A program made the position numbers and the translations under genes. From Trochalopteron elliotii (taxonomy: Eukaryota; Chordata; Aves; Passeriformes; Leiothrichidae): a DNA stretch of 64,000 bases. The notes under the pieces are model-generated. The model was not told the origin of the DNA, searched no databases, and saw only the letters and a program-made list of their open reading frames with translations. Shown here one piece after another: positions 12,301-23,600 of this stretch. The DNA lies in contig JANPWX010000208.1 of the NCBI GenBank assembly GCA_024734555.1, positions 61,483 through 125,482 of the forward strand, written 5' to 3'. The stretch's first letter is position 1, and the number at the start of each line of letters is the position of its first letter.

Positions 12301-12440
12301 GAGTTCCTGCTTGTTTCTTCCTATGGGTGCATTTGTATAATTTGCATTTTGCACTCTGATCGTATGCATAGAATTCAAATTGAAATGGGGCTTGAATACA
12401 TTTGCATGCTAATGAGGCAGTGGCTTTATTTATTTATTTG
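12301..12440. promoter_or_regulatory. AT-rich block with clustered octamer motifs
   Basis: ATTTGCAT occurs at 12340-12347 and again at 12400-12407. The second copy is part of ATTTGCATGCTAAT, a 14-base near-palindrome in which six of seven base pairs match, like a paired POU site. An (ATTT)n run follows at about 12425-12439. Clustered octamer and TAAT motifs are typical of vertebrate conserved enhancers. The motifs are seen; enhancer function is inferred. Confidence 0.35.
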
Positions 12441-13330
12441 GAGCCCTCTCAAGCAGGCAGCCGTGTGCTGGGGAGCAGCTCGTGCAGCTCTCCTGGTGAC
12501 AGAGCTCTGTGGCAGCACGAGGAGCCTCGGTTTTGTCCCAAGACTTGCCCCCTGTGTGCAAGCAGGGCTCTGCTCCAGCACCCTCAGCTCAGCCTTTTTC
12601 AACCCATGTGGGATCAACACTTTCAGCCCCCTGAACTACCCAGAGGTGCCTCTTTAGGTCATCCCAGTGTTAACTGGGTGTGGGTGAAACATTTCAGTGT
12701 TGGAGTTGGGTGCAGCCAGCATGAGCCACTGGAGGGTGACTGCAGAGGTCCAGGGGCAGAGAAACCAGAGTGTGTCTCCATTCTCTCCTTGACTTTGGGG
12801 TGCTGCTCAGGGTGCTGCCCACAGCTCCCTGTGTTCCATCTCTCTGTTATGGGGCTGGTATTTCTGGAGCCCTTGGGGTGTTGCCCAGGGCCTTGGGCAG
12901 TGCTGCCCATCACTCCCCAGCTGCCAAGCCCAGCTTCCCTTGGTGCTGCCCTGCTCCACCCACGCTGTGCTCCCTCAACAGGAGCCTCGCAGCCTCTTGC
13001 AGAGCAATAGCAAAGAAAGTTTGGGAATGTTGAGAAGGAGAAGCCAAGGGCTGGGAGAAAACCAGCTCCCAAAACTCTGCAGCATTTCTAGGAGGGAAGA
13101 AAGACACCAAAGCCTCTGAGTCCCTTTGTGCTGTGACTCGGTGCCCCAGCAGACATACCCAGAGCACAGCTCAGTGCTCAGCCTTTCCATGCCAGCTCTC
13201 CCTCCCGGATGACTCCTGCTGCAGCTGAGTTTCTTGCTGGCACAGGGAACACTGGGCAAGCCAGGGCTCCTGAAATGGCAGCAGGAATTGGGTCACATTG
13301 TGCTGCCCCAGGAGAGGGAGTTTCTCTCAG
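12441..13330. other. Unique GC-rich sequence, no gene recognised
   Basis: A frame of 202 codons (12402-13010, +) spans this stretch but is Ser/Pro/Leu/Cys-rich, has an equally open antisense partner and resembles no family I know. It is judged non-coding. Confidence 0.5.
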
Positions 13331-13670
13331 AGCAGTCTGGCTTCCAGTTATTATTTTACAGAGGATGTTAGAGGTTGATAAGGGAGCTGTTCTGACTGCC
13401 AGTGGGGCTTATTTGGGGCTTATTGTGTGCTCCAGTTTGTATTTTAATATAGTCAAAGGTGACTTACAACTTTAATATTAATTTTAAAACTGATTGCTCA
13501 AGATGTTTTTTTATCCACGTTAAACCAGATTAATCTCAGCCTTCCTTGATCCTGTTGGTAGCTTTTCTCTCCCTGGCTGGAGCCACACGTGGTCTGTGTT
13601 GCACCAACAAAAGCTGAGGAAGAAGATGTTTTTGTGGCGATAAATAATTGTCACGGGGCTGCTTTTCTTC
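13331..13670. other. AT-rich block, possible conserved noncoding element
   Basis: Repeat-free sequence with TTTAATATTAATTTTAAAA, AGATTAATC and GATAAATAATTG motifs, contrasting with GC-rich flanks. Conservation would be needed to call it an element. Confidence 0.25.
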
Positions 13671-14253
13671 CAGAGAAATCTCAGCTCTACCAGCTCGACA
13701 ATGGCATCAGTGGGAGCTCTTGCTTTTGTCCAAGGCTATCCTCCTGAGTGTGCAGAACGGGGCTTTGCTGAACAACACCTGGCTTTGTGCTTCCCATAGA
13801 AACCTCCTCCTTGCTGTTGTGTCTCTCCCCGGTTTTCCAGGCGCTCCAGAATCCGTCTCCTCCTGTGCTGCTTTGTGCCTCTGGCATTACAATTCCTGGC
13901 ACGCTCACTCTGCTGCTGGCAGGGTGTTCTGTGCCCGAGGTGGCAATGTTCTGAGGGTTGGGAAGGTGGCCTTGGGGCAGCAGGGTGTGTGGAGCTGGAG
14001 CTGGATCCTTGTCCTGTGTCTGGCTCCTTGGGCAAGGCTGGAGGAGCCAACAGCAGCCAGAGCTTGGTGATGTTCTGCCTCTGGGTGCCTGATTCATGGT
14101 GGTTTGGGCATTTGCTTGATATACTTTGAGTAAATGTCACAACTTACAAGGTGCCCACTTGGGTACCAAAACTGGGTTGCTCTCGGCAAAATTCAGCTTT
14201 AAGTTGGGCTGCCCAAAGTGGAGGCTGGTGCTCTCCAGCAGTTTTCTAGGTAA

Positions 14254-14400
14254 TCCCAGAATGGTTTGATTTGGAAGAGACCATAAAACCCATCCAGTTC
14301 CACTCCCTGCCACAGGCAAGGACAATTTTCACTAGAATAGGTTGCTCCAAGCTCTGTCCAAGCTGGCCCTGAACACTTCCAGGGATGGGGCATCCCAAAT
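14254..14400 (-). mobile_element. CR1 LINE, 3' fragment (antisense)
   Basis: It begins CCCAGAATGGTTTGATTTGG, the complement of the CR1 tail, and continues through the complement of the CCATGGCAGG block and the CCAGGGATGGGGCATC block. It ends where a second CR1 tail starts on the other strand. Confidence 0.85.
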
Positions 14401-14427
14401 GATGTGGTTTAAGTGAATCTACTTGAC

Positions 14428-14489
14428 TTGACTGTTGGACTTGATGACCTTAAAGATCTTTCCAATTGTAATGATTCCATGATTCTATG
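14428..14489 (+). mobile_element. CR1 LINE, extreme 3' tail
   Basis: GTTGGACTTGATGACC, then AAAGATCTTTCCAATTG and the octamer-type tail ATGATTCCATGATTCTATGG form the last 60 bases of a different CR1 subfamily. It is head-to-head with the antisense copy just upstream. Confidence 0.8.
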
Positions 14490-15501
14490 GCATCTCCAGG
14501 ACACTCAGTGACCATCCTTGTTGGTGCTGCCAATCTGTGGAGCACTGGAGGGTTGTTGATCTTTGTAGTTGGAAGAAAAGGATCAGAGTGATGGCCCTGG
14601 ACACCTGTGGTCACAAAACTTCATGTCCTGAGCATCGGCCAGGCCAGCCTGGTACCAGTGGCACCAGTGAAATCATCCCAAATACTGAGTTTACAGGATC
14701 CCTGTACAGGGAATGACTGATGGAATCAAATGCTCTGTAAGCAGCCTTTAGTTTTTTCCTGCTTTGTGTGTGGGAAAGCACTTCACTGATGGTCCATGTT
14801 CTCCAAAATACCTCCCAAATGCTGCCTGTAGCTTTTTTCCTGCCAGCCTTACAAAGAATTGAGTTGCAGAGCTTGTTATTCCATGCACAGTGCTGTAAAT
14901 AAACATGCTGGATTGGTGGGCTGGAATTTGAATGAGCCGAGTGGATCTGAGAGTGGCATGTGGGGGGAACTGAGGCACGGAAGCTTTGTGTGACATCTAT
15001 GAGAGCTGGTATCACCACCTGGGGGAAAACAGGAGGATTTGTTTGCTGGATCTGCCCCTGGTCTGTCTGTTCTGCACACGCTGTTTCAGCCTGAGGTGGG
15101 GAAGCACCAGGTACCTTGTTGGCTCAGGAGCCAAACGAGATAAGACAGTGATAAGACTGAAAAGCCACTGAAGGCAAGACTTGACTCTGTGCAAGCAAAT
15201 GCCGAGCAGCAGCCACATAAATCCCATTTGTTTTACATTTCAGAGCTTAATGAGACAGAAATCGCATGGCAATTGTCACATGTGAAGGCAGAGATTGCTG
15301 GTTTGCATTTGACTAAAGCAAGCACCGTATGCAGCACCGGCAGAGCTGGGATCCCACTCCTGCTTCCATGGGGAGGGCTCCTGCAAACTGCTGCTGCCCT
15401 GGAGCTCAGCACCAATCCTGGCTGGAAATAACCCCCCTGGCAGCCATACCTGGAGGTCCCCAGCCTTCCCCAAAATACTGAAATGTCACATTCTTTGTGT
15501 A
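14490..15501. other. Unique sequence, no gene recognised
   Basis: Mixed composition; no repeat, RNA gene or convincing frame. Confidence 0.5.
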
Positions 15502-15545
15502 GAGAATGGTTTGGGTTGGAAGGGTGATCACGTCCAGGAACTGGA
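15502..15545 (-). mobile_element. CR1 LINE, short 3' tail (antisense)
   Basis: AGAATGGTTTGGGTTGGAAG is the complement of a CR1 3' terminus. Only about 40 bases remain recognisable. Confidence 0.6.
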
Positions 15546-15633
15546 TTCTCTGTGGTTTCACCAGGATGTGGGTACTGAAAACCTTCTTTTGGAATGATCT
15601 GTAGGAAGTTTAATAGGACTGAGGGCAGGTACT

Positions 15634-16346
15634 GCAACCCCCAGGGATCAATCCAGGCTGGGGATGGAGGGATGGAGAGCAGCTCTGGGAGAAGCTCCTT
15701 GTGGTGCTGGTGGGTGAGAGCTGGACAGGCCCTGGCCCAGAGCCCCCCTGTGCTGGGCTGATCCCCCAGCGTGGGCAGCAGGGGAGGGGGGGATTCTGCC
15801 CCTCTGCCCCTCTCAGGTGAGACCCCACCTGCAGAGCTGCCTCCAGCTCAGGGCTCCCAGCACTGGAAGGACCTGGAGCTGCTCGAGGCACCAGGATGGG
15901 CAGAGGGATGGAGCAGCTCTGCTGGGAGGAAAGGCTGGGAAAGCTGGGGGTGTTCACCTGGAGAGGAGAAGCTTTGGGGTGAGAGAGGAGAAGCTTTGGG
16001 GTGAGTAAATTGTGGCCTTGCAGAGCCTGAAGGGAGTTGACAAGAAAGATGTGGAGAGACTAGGGATGAGAGCCTGAAGTGACAGGACAGGGGAAAATGG
16101 CCTTAAGCTGAGGGAGAGTAAATTTAGGTATCAGGAGGGAGTTGTTCCCTGTGAGGGTGGTGGAGGCATGGAATGGGTTTCCCAGAGCAGCTGTGGCTGC
16201 CCCTGGAATCCTGGCAGTGTCCAAGGCCAGATTGGACACTGGGACCTGGGGCAACCTGGGATAGTGGAAGGTGTCCCTGCCCATGGGTGAAATCATGGAT
16301 GAGCTTTAAGGTCCCTTCCAACCCAAAGCACTCCAGCATTGTGTGC
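15634..16346 (+). mobile_element. CR1 LINE, 0.7 kb 3' copy
   Basis: The longest uninterrupted CR1 here. It covers the end of the reverse-transcriptase ORF region (GATGGAGAGCAGCTCTGG, then the GGTGAGACCCCACCTGCAG block and GAGGAAAGGCTGGGA) and the whole 3' region to AAGGTCCCTTCCAACCC at about 16309-16325. The frame at 15771-16004 is an internal piece of it. A GAGAGGAGAAGCTTTGGGGTGAG unit is duplicated near 15960-16003. A nearly identical copy of its 5' half lies inverted at 51010-51462. Confidence 0.93.
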
Positions 16347-16429
16347 CTGGTGCTCCAATGGGTAAAAACCCTCCTGGGAATCATCTCCAGGCTGTGTTAA
16401 CCATCAACCTCTCCCTGGTTTGTCACTGC

Positions 16430-16925
16430 AGACCTGTAGCTCTTTCAGATGAGTTGAACAATAGAAGGATATTAGTGCCAAAAATGCATTAACTCGGGTA
16501 ACTTCCTTCATCTCTGCTAATTTGTGCCTTTGCTTTCCAGATAATGTTCATAAATTGCTAAAGCAGTACTTTAATATTAACATAAGCTGCAGTCTCTGTG
16601 ACAACTGTTAGAGAATGGGCTGTTTGCAGCTCTGAAATTGATTTTTTTTCTTTTTGCCCTTGTCTGTTGGAACTGAAAAACTGAAGAGAAAATTCTGTAT
16701 TGGGTTAACCAAAAACATGACCAAAAATATTTGTTTCAGGTCGAATAAAACATTTCATCAGATACGATATGTCCTTTTGTTCAGACTTTAAAAACCTTTT
16801 TTTAAAGTAAATTAACTTCAGAGATGCCTTGGGGAGGGGGAAAAAGTCCAAACGTTTCATGCAGAGGAGAAAATGTCTAAATAAACCACTTTCACTTTTG
16901 ACACCCACTCCTCCCCTTTAAGGCC
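16430..16925. other. Long AT-rich unique block, possible conserved noncoding element
   Basis: About 500 bases without recognised repeats and clearly AT-rich. It contains TTTAATATTAACATAAG, CTGCTAATTTGTGCC and AATAAAACATTTCATC. The only longer frame (16705-16908, -) is Lys/Phe-rich, as expected from AT-rich DNA, and resembles nothing known to me. Confidence 0.25.
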
Positions 16926-17189
16926 AAATGGGCTTGGTGGGATTTCATGAATAGCTTTGCTTGACCCACATCTGTGTTGGAATTATTGTGCCAAAGATGC
17001 AGAGGGAAGAGTTAATGACTCATTTTTTAATGGGTATCTCAGTTGGTGAGAGAAGGACTGAAATTACCCATTTGAAGGAATAATAGGACCCTGGTTAGGT
17101 GACTAAATCCTGCTCTTAATCATCCTGGGGGCGGTGAAGAGGGGAAATTGGGGGTTGGATCATCTTCATTAGATAAGTTGGGGGTGAAC

Positions 17190-17412
17190 AGTGTTTTGCA
17201 GCTGGCCTAGAGCTCTGGAGGGGGTTAGGCTGGATGTAGGGGAAAGGCTCTTCCCCCAGAGGGTGTCAGGCACTGAACAGGGAATGGGCACTGCCAGAAC
17301 CACAGGAACCTCCAGACAACACTCTCAGGCACAGGGTGGGATTGTTGGAGTGTCTGGGCAGGGCCAGGAGTTGGACTGGGTGATTGATCCTGGTGGGTCC
17401 CTTTCAAGAGAG
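17190..17412 (+). mobile_element. CR1 LINE, CR1-X-like 3' fragment
   Basis: Matches the second CR1 class in this window: TTCCCCCAGAGGGTGTCAGG, then CAGGGAATGGGCACTGCC, the GGTGGGATTGTTGGAGTGTC block, AGGAGTTGGACTGGGTGAT and CCTGGTGGGTCCCTTTCAA. The extreme tail is missing. Confidence 0.88.
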
Positions 17413-18289
17413 GAAACCAAACCCAGCTGACAGCTCCTGCTGTTGGTCCTTCCTCATCCTGAGGGGCTGTCAGGCTGTGGCTGGTGGTGTGCTGGCTTCC
17501 CACAGCCCTGCTGTTCATTGTGTTTCACCATCAGTTCCTTCAAAGTGTTTCCTGGTGAATCCTTACCAGGGAAACTGGGGCCTTCTCAGTGCAAAGGGAA
17601 ACTCCCCTTCCCGACATCCCAACTCCTTTGTTGTGAAGCACTTGGAGAAAATCCTGCTGGGATCTGCTGCTGTGGTGTCTGAAACATGCAGTGAGCAAAG
17701 GGGAACCATGAGGGTGGGACCTTTGTAGTGGTGCAGGTCTTCTGCTGAACAAGAGCTGTTTTTCTGGGCACATCCATTTGGATGCATCTCCTCCAAGTTT
17801 GCACGTGGAGCGCTGGGAAGGCTGTGATCTGTTTTAGTGCAGTAATTGAGCAATCTCATTGTTCTGGACATAGCAACTAATGATTTTTTTCTTTATGATA
17901 ATGCATCTTCATTACTCTGGGGAAATCATTTGCTCCTGTGAAGACAGGCCTCTCATTCCTGGGTTAAGGGGGAAGAGACTAATGGCTTAATTAAAAGGTT
18001 GGAGAGAAAAATCCGTCTTAACCCTTTTTTTGTGTGTTTGAAGCGTGATGTGGGTAGAGAGATGCACATGCAGGCATGGCACACCCTTCATCTCAGAGAG
18101 TGTTTGGGACCAGTGGACACAAATTCCAGGTGTTCCATCCATCACCTGTGTCTCCCACAAGCCATCTGCCCCCTGCAATGGGTCAGCGAGGGCCTGAGCT
18201 GCGTTTGTTTGTGGCCAAGGCTGAGATTTATTCCGTGTGAAAGGGGAGTGTTATTTAAATCTGCACATTTTGCAGGATGTGAAAGCAGC
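17413..18289. other. Unique sequence, no gene recognised
   Basis: Nothing recognised. AT-rich motifs such as GGCTTAATTAAAAGG near 17980-18000 are the only notable features. Confidence 0.45.
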
Positions 18290-18470
18290 TCCCTGTAATC
18301 TACAGCCCTGGTGTCCGCTGGGAACGCTCCATTAGCATCTTTCATTCCTGGAGTTGGATGCTTTGCAGCTCCTTTTAGTGGTGATAATCCAGCAAAGGGC
18401 CTGTGTTGTTCACACTGCAATATTTATGGAGCCAGCCTTCCTTTGAATTTCCACACTGGCTTTGGCCAAA
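18290..18470. other. Possible conserved noncoding element
   Basis: Unique sequence with CTCCATTAGCATCTTTC, GGTGATAATCC and CAATATTTATGG, motifs of homeodomain and forkhead type. No frame or repeat explains it. Confidence 0.2.
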
Positions 18471-18810
18471 GGCACAGAGAGAACACAAACAGTGGCTTTA
18501 GCTACACAGCAGTCCAGGCTTTTCCCTCACTGGGATGTAGGGCTTTCAGCCTGTTTGGAGCTGACTTGGTGTCCTTTGGGAAAGGAATAGGGAGGGCTGA
18601 GTGTGTCTGGCAGGGATTATGCTCTCCCAGCCTCCATCCCAAGGGAAATAGTGGCTCAAAGCCCTTTCCTGCAGACAGGTGAACAACCATAAGCAGAGGC
18701 AACAAGAGCAGTGGGTGAACTGCTGGGATTTTCAGGGCGCAGGGGGCCTGTATCCTCCCTTCCAAGCCTTTGAACAGAGCGGTGGCAGTGCAAGGCATCT
18801 CTTAGTGTAT

Positions 18811-18962
18811 CCCAGAATCATCAAGGTTGGAAGAGATCTCAGGATCACCTAACCCCCAGCACCACCATTATCCCCAAGTGCCACATGCAGAACGATTCCA
18901 GAGGTGGTGACTTCACCTCCCTGGTCACCTTCCAACACCCAATGAGAAAAGCCATCCTGCAC
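18811..18962 (-). mobile_element. CR1 LINE, 3' fragment (antisense)
   Basis: Starts CCCAGAATCATCAAGGTTGG and follows the complement of the CR1 subfamily ending GGTCTTTTCCAACCT, through CCCCAAGTGCCACATGC and GGTGGTGACTTCACC. It is diverged and stops near 18960. Confidence 0.85.
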
Positions 18963-19058
18963 AGGAGCAGTGCTTTCCCTGTGGTTGTTTTGGGCTAGCC
19001 CTTATCAGGTGGGGCACACCTCTGAGCAATTTTATATTGGGGTGTGGATGCCAATAAG

Positions 19059-19249
19059 TTTCCTTATCCATGGGGCTGGATGGAGCCCATGGTCAGGTCC
19101 CATGGAGATGGATTTCCCAATAGTTTCCTTATCCATGGGGCTGGATGGAGCCCATGGTCAGGTCCCATGGAGATGGATTTCCCAATAGTTTCCTTATCCA
19201 TGGGGCTGGATGGAGCCCATGGTCAGGTCCCATGGAGATGAATTCCTCA
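19059..19249 (+). repeat. Tandem repeat, about 3 x 65 bp, each unit with a hairpin
   Basis: Unit 1 (19059-19123) and unit 2 (19124-19188) are identical by eye. Unit 3 (from 19189) matches for 51 bases, then differs at several positions. Each unit contains CCATGGGGCT-GGATGG-AGCCCATGG, a 9-base-pair stem with one bulged G and a 6-base loop; the first is at 19068-19092. Short frames run through the array, but 65 is not a multiple of three. Confidence 0.95.
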
Positions 19250-22162
19250 TGTTTGTTTTCATGCCTGCTGCATGTGGTGCCTTTCCCTTTCCCTGCTCTG
19301 CCTTCAGCTCTCCCTCCACACTGTTTTCCCAAACTGGAGGGCTCCTTTCTGTGCTGGGGAGAGGGCACATCCCATCCTGTGCTGCTGGGGTTGGTGCTTT
19401 GGCTGTTTGGGTGCCCGACTTGGCTGGGGAGGAGCAGAGCCCCCGGCACGCACGTGCCTCTCTCTGCAGCTCCCATTCCCCAGCTCCTCTCTCTTCATTT
19501 GACACAATTAAATATTAAAGCCAGTAAACACTTTAGTTCGTCTGCACAGCACTGTCTGCCCAATTATCCTCCTGCAGGGCTGTCAGACTCTGCCAGTTGC
19601 TTTCCCTGGGTGCTGGCAGCCTTTAGCCTCTACGCCAGCGTCGCTCCGAGGAAAACCCTGCTCTGCAAACCTCCCTGCCCACCTCTCCCTGCAGCTCCTC
19701 ATGCCTTGGGGTTACCTCAGGTATCCCAAGGCAGTATTGGCCTGCCTGAGTCTTTTCAAAGGGACAGAAGGAGCTGTTTGTTCTTCTAAAGCTGTTTTGC
19801 AGCTATTGATTGGGGAATAAAGAGGGAGTTTAGGCAGTGGCTTCTTAGAAACCTGTGAACAGAGGTCAGAGCTGTTGTTGTCTGTGAAGTGCAGAACGGG
19901 TTCTTCTTCCCCTGGAGCTGCAGGATGCTGCTCCTGCAGTTTGTGTGGATCTGTAGCACCCCAAAAATACTTTCCTGAAGGTGGGATTTTGCTGCTTCCA
20001 AAATATTGGAGTTAAGCCTTTTCAGGATTGTGGTGTGGAGTTTTCCTCAGCCCTTGCCCCAGTACTGAGGATGCCCCCCTGGCAACTTAAACCCTTTTTG
20101 TATTTTTATGAGGCCGGTGAGATTTTGCTGACAAGTGAAGGGAAATTGCTGCAGTCCTCCCAGCCTCAGTCAAGCAGAGCTGGTTGGGGATGTTTTTTCT
20201 GTTGCCGTTGTGTTCTTGCCTTTCAGGGCCTTGACATTCAGCGGAGTCCATTTCCAAGAGGGATGGGACAGCAGGATTTTACTGTGGTTTCAAAAGACAG
20301 TTTAAGTGCTTGAACTGCTGCCATCACTGAGTTACATGCCTGACTCTGGCCTTGACTGTGCAGGTTGAATTTCTTGCTCTGATTTTCAAGGCAGTCGGCA
20401 TTAGCAGCTTGTCCTCTGCCAGACAGATCGCTGGGAGCAGCTAATGGGGTTTCTCTTTTCATTCTCTCAGCAGTGATGTGCACTCCCAGACCTTGGCACC
20501 TGAGCTGGTCACTGGGAATATCAGCAGATACCAGTGAGGAGTCTCTGCCTTGCTCCAGGGCTGAGACAATCAGCGTATGCAGAGTTTCACCCCAGCACAA
20601 AATTCAGATTGGAATTTTTCCTGCTCTCCATTAAAACTTATTACCCACAGGGGTTACTATTGACCAGCCTTTCTCGCCAGTCTGTATTTCCTTCCTGGAT
20701 CAATAATCTCAGTATTGATTCCAAAATAAGTTGGTATCTTGGAAGTGCAGCCATGCTGGCTCCGGGCAGCTCGGGCTCTGCTGCCCTGGGAATTCCCCAC
20801 TGCAGCTCTCCAGGTTTTATCTGTGGGCTGCCACTTCCACCACCAGCAGCAGGATTTGGTGTCTGTGTCTCAAACCCCCCCAGACATGGGAGTTCAGCTG
20901 AGGGGAGCAGCCTGGATTTGTTGTCTCACTCCTGTCCTGTGGTGTGACCCCAGCTCTGCACAGCCTCAGCTCCCAGGGCTGTAGATCTCTTGTCCCTTGG
21001 GATGGCTCCCAGCCCTCCCTGTTAGAAGGTGCTGGGTGCAAACTGCAGGCACAGGGAAGGAAAACTGCTCCTTTTGGGCTTCTGTAAATCTTTCATGGCA
21101 TCTTACAGCTCCCCAGGGGGAGGCTTTTGGGAACCTGAGACCTCAGTGCCGCCTTCTCCTGAGTCTTTCTGTAATACCTCTCTGCCTGCAGCCATCCTTG
21201 GTTATTGCTTTTTCCCCCCAATGTCTTGCAGGGCAGAAGCTGCTCCTCTCCATGGAATTGTTCTCAGCTGCCTCTGGTTTTCAGAGCTGCTGAATTGACC
21301 AGCAAGCCCCTTTGCACACTTTGTCCTCCAGCCCAAGGAGGCCTCCTGAAACTCCAGTTAATAAAGCACAAATCCCTCCAGGCTTGATGAACTCATCCCT
21401 GTGATGGCTTTTCTCCTGTGTGAGGTGTTTCATAAGAAGCTTTGGTGTTCTGTAGCACAACAGAACCTGCAGGCTGAGCTGGCTGAGGAGCAGCTGAGGC
21501 ACCAGGCAGGATCCCTGATGAAATCTGTTGGGAGTAATGAACCACAGATGACTCTGTTTTCTGAACCGATGCGGAGCTGCTGTTTCTAGAAAGCTGCCAG
21601 CCACAAGTGTGAGGTTAGAGATGGAAAAGAGTTTCTGTGGGGAAGCTGGGAAAGCTGTTGGTGCTGTCAAATGTCTCTGCTTTCAACCCAAGAGGCTTCT
21701 GTCTTTCTGTCATGGACAAAGTGTCTGTTCCTGTTCTCTCCCTTGCTCCTTCCAGATCCTGGGAGGTTTAGTGCAGTTCACGCTTGCAGAGCACTTGGGT
21801 AAAGCATTCTTGAGAAGTGCAAAATATTTATTAGTATTTGCATAGCAGCCCCTGACCTGCTGTGAAGAAGCAGCCCTTCAGCTCTTCTGAGTAAATATAC
21901 CTTCATTAAATAAAACTCTGCCTGTACTACACGGCACAGCTCTGTCTCACCTTCATCTGCTTTTTCATGTGTAAAAAGTCTTAGGAGTATTTGACTTTAA
22001 TGAATTTTGAGCATGCAAAGTGCCTGCCTGGCCCAACAGCGCAGCTTTTGACCCTGGTGACAGGAATGAAGAGGATCTGGGGGGCTGCTGAGGAATCATT
22101 TCCTTAAGGAGTCACTGAGCACTCAGTTTGGATGTTGCCTTATGGCTGGAAATTGCAGGACT
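19250..22162. other. Unique sequence, no gene recognised
   Basis: About 2.9 kb without CR1, LTR or RNA gene that I can recognise. The frame at 19145-19789 (+) starts in the 65 bp array and is not protein-like. Confidence 0.5.
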
Positions 22163-22165
22163 GCA

Positions 22166-22690
22166 GGGTCAGAGGGGTGCAGGGTCAGAGGGGTGCAGGG
22201 TTAGAGGGGTGCAGGGTTAGAGGGGTGCAGGGTTAGAGGAGTACAGGGTCAGAGGGTTGCAGGGTCAGAGGGGTGCAGGGTCAGAGGGGTGCAGGGTTAG
22301 AGGAGTACAGGGTCAGAGGGATGCAGGGTTAGAGGGGTGCAGGGTTAGAGGGGTGCAGGGTTAGAGGGGTGCAGGGTTAGAGGAGTACAGGGTCAGAGGG
22401 GTGCAGGGTCAGAGGAGTACAGGGTCAGAGGGATGCAGGGTTAGAGGGGTGCAGGGTTAGAGGGGTGCAGGGTCAGAGGGGTGCAGGGTTAGAGGGGTGC
22501 AGGGTCAGAGGAGTACAGGTCAGAGGGATGCAGGGTTAGAGGGGTGCAGGGTCAGAGGGGTGCAGGGTTAGAGGAGTACAGGTCAGAGGGATGCAGGGTT
22601 AGAGGGGTGCAGGGTCAGAGGGGTGCAGGGTTAGAGGAGTACAGGTCAGAGGGATGCAGGGTTAGAGGGGTACAAGGTCATAGGGGTACA
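22166..22690 (+). repeat. Minisatellite, 33 units of 15-16 bp with 63 bp higher-order period
   Basis: Reading units from 22166 gives 30 of 16 bases and 3 of 15. Basic form: GGG-T(T/C)AGAGGGGTGCA; variants end GAGTACA or GGATGCA. The three 15-base units lack one leading G and start at 22518, 22581 and 22644, exactly 63 bases apart, so the 3' third is a four-unit higher-order repeat. 63 is 21 codons, which keeps one + frame open with a 21-residue period. All units keep G-runs on the + strand, so G-quadruplex formation is plausible. GGGTTAG resembles the telomere repeat but never occurs as a pure TTAGGG array. Confidence 0.97.
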
Positions 22691-22692
22691 CG

Positions 22693-23496
22693 GCTGGATT
22701 CCAGCTTGGTTTGCTGTGAAAGTGTGTGGGTTGGGGCTGGGCAGGGCTCCTCGTGCTGCTCCTGGGGCATCACAGCCACCCTTCAAACCTCCCCTGCACT
22801 GCTGCTGCAAGGTTGCCCGGATTGCAGATGGGATGCCAAGGCTTTAGATGCTCTCAGTGGCCCATAAAATCTTCTTGAGCTTTACATGACGTTAAAGCTT
22901 GAAGAGGCACTATTTAAAGCAGAGTGTTTTCACAAGTGCTCGAGGTTGGCTTAATGCTGCTCTTGTTGCAGTTAAGCCCAGTTCAAACAAACTTTGTTCA
23001 GCACTGAGCACCCTCTGGAAATGTTCCCCTCTCCCCCACCCCACGGAGGAAGGCAGGCAGATATTTGTATTAGAAGAGTCTGTACAGCTCAGAGGCTCCA
23101 GCCATTTCCAGGCTGACTGGAAATGGGGAGAACAGAAGGCACTGGCCATGATCCTCCAGCTTTCCAGCCTTGGCAGAAATGGTAAATAGGCTGCCAGGTA
23201 ATGCTGGGTGTTAAGGGGGTATTTCTGCTTTATAATTCATTGAGCAGCTTACAGGTTCAGCTGGGAAGCTGCTTTCTCTTCAGCTTCTTTCGTAAAAAAA
23301 AAAGTTGCACAGCTCAACAGATTTCCTTGATAAATTCCTGAAGTGAATCCTCATCCTTCCCTCATGTCAGCTGACAAATGACTGTTTTGTCTGGCACTCC
23401 TTATTGACATACTTGTTTTTAATACAATTCAGGGAGCAAAGAACCCAGGCAGCACGAGCCTCCTGCTTCTAGCTTGGGGGGCTTTTTTTTCATTAA
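22693..23496. other. Unique sequence, no gene recognised
   Basis: Nothing recognised beyond a short A-run near 23294. Confidence 0.5.
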
Positions 23497-23515
23497 GGGG
23501 GGGGGGGGGGGGGGG
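23497..23515 (+). repeat. Poly-G tract (19 G)
   Basis: A homopolymer of 19 G, preceded by a T8 run. The length is likely uncertain because such tracts sequence poorly. Confidence 0.85.
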
Positions 23516-23564
23516 TTGTGGTTCCTTATTTTCACTCAAGGCTCTGTTGCAGATTATAAAATAC

Positions 23565-23600
23565 AACATATATAATATATATATACAATAAAATACAATT
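23565..23600 (+). repeat. AT-rich microsatellite
   Basis: An imperfect (AT)n stretch, ATATATAATATATATATAC, followed by AATAAAATACAATT. Confidence 0.85.

Noticed and set aside
15771..16004. A conserved-looking frame also present at 51109-51324 (-)
   Set aside because: The similarity is DNA-level, caused by two copies of the same CR1; the frame is not the CR1 protein frame.
22166..22690. Interstitial telomere array
   Set aside because: Units contain GGGTTAG but never tandem TTAGGG; the period is 16 bp.
22166..22690. CRISPR-like array
   Set aside because: Direct repeats have no unique spacers, and the context is a vertebrate nuclear genome.
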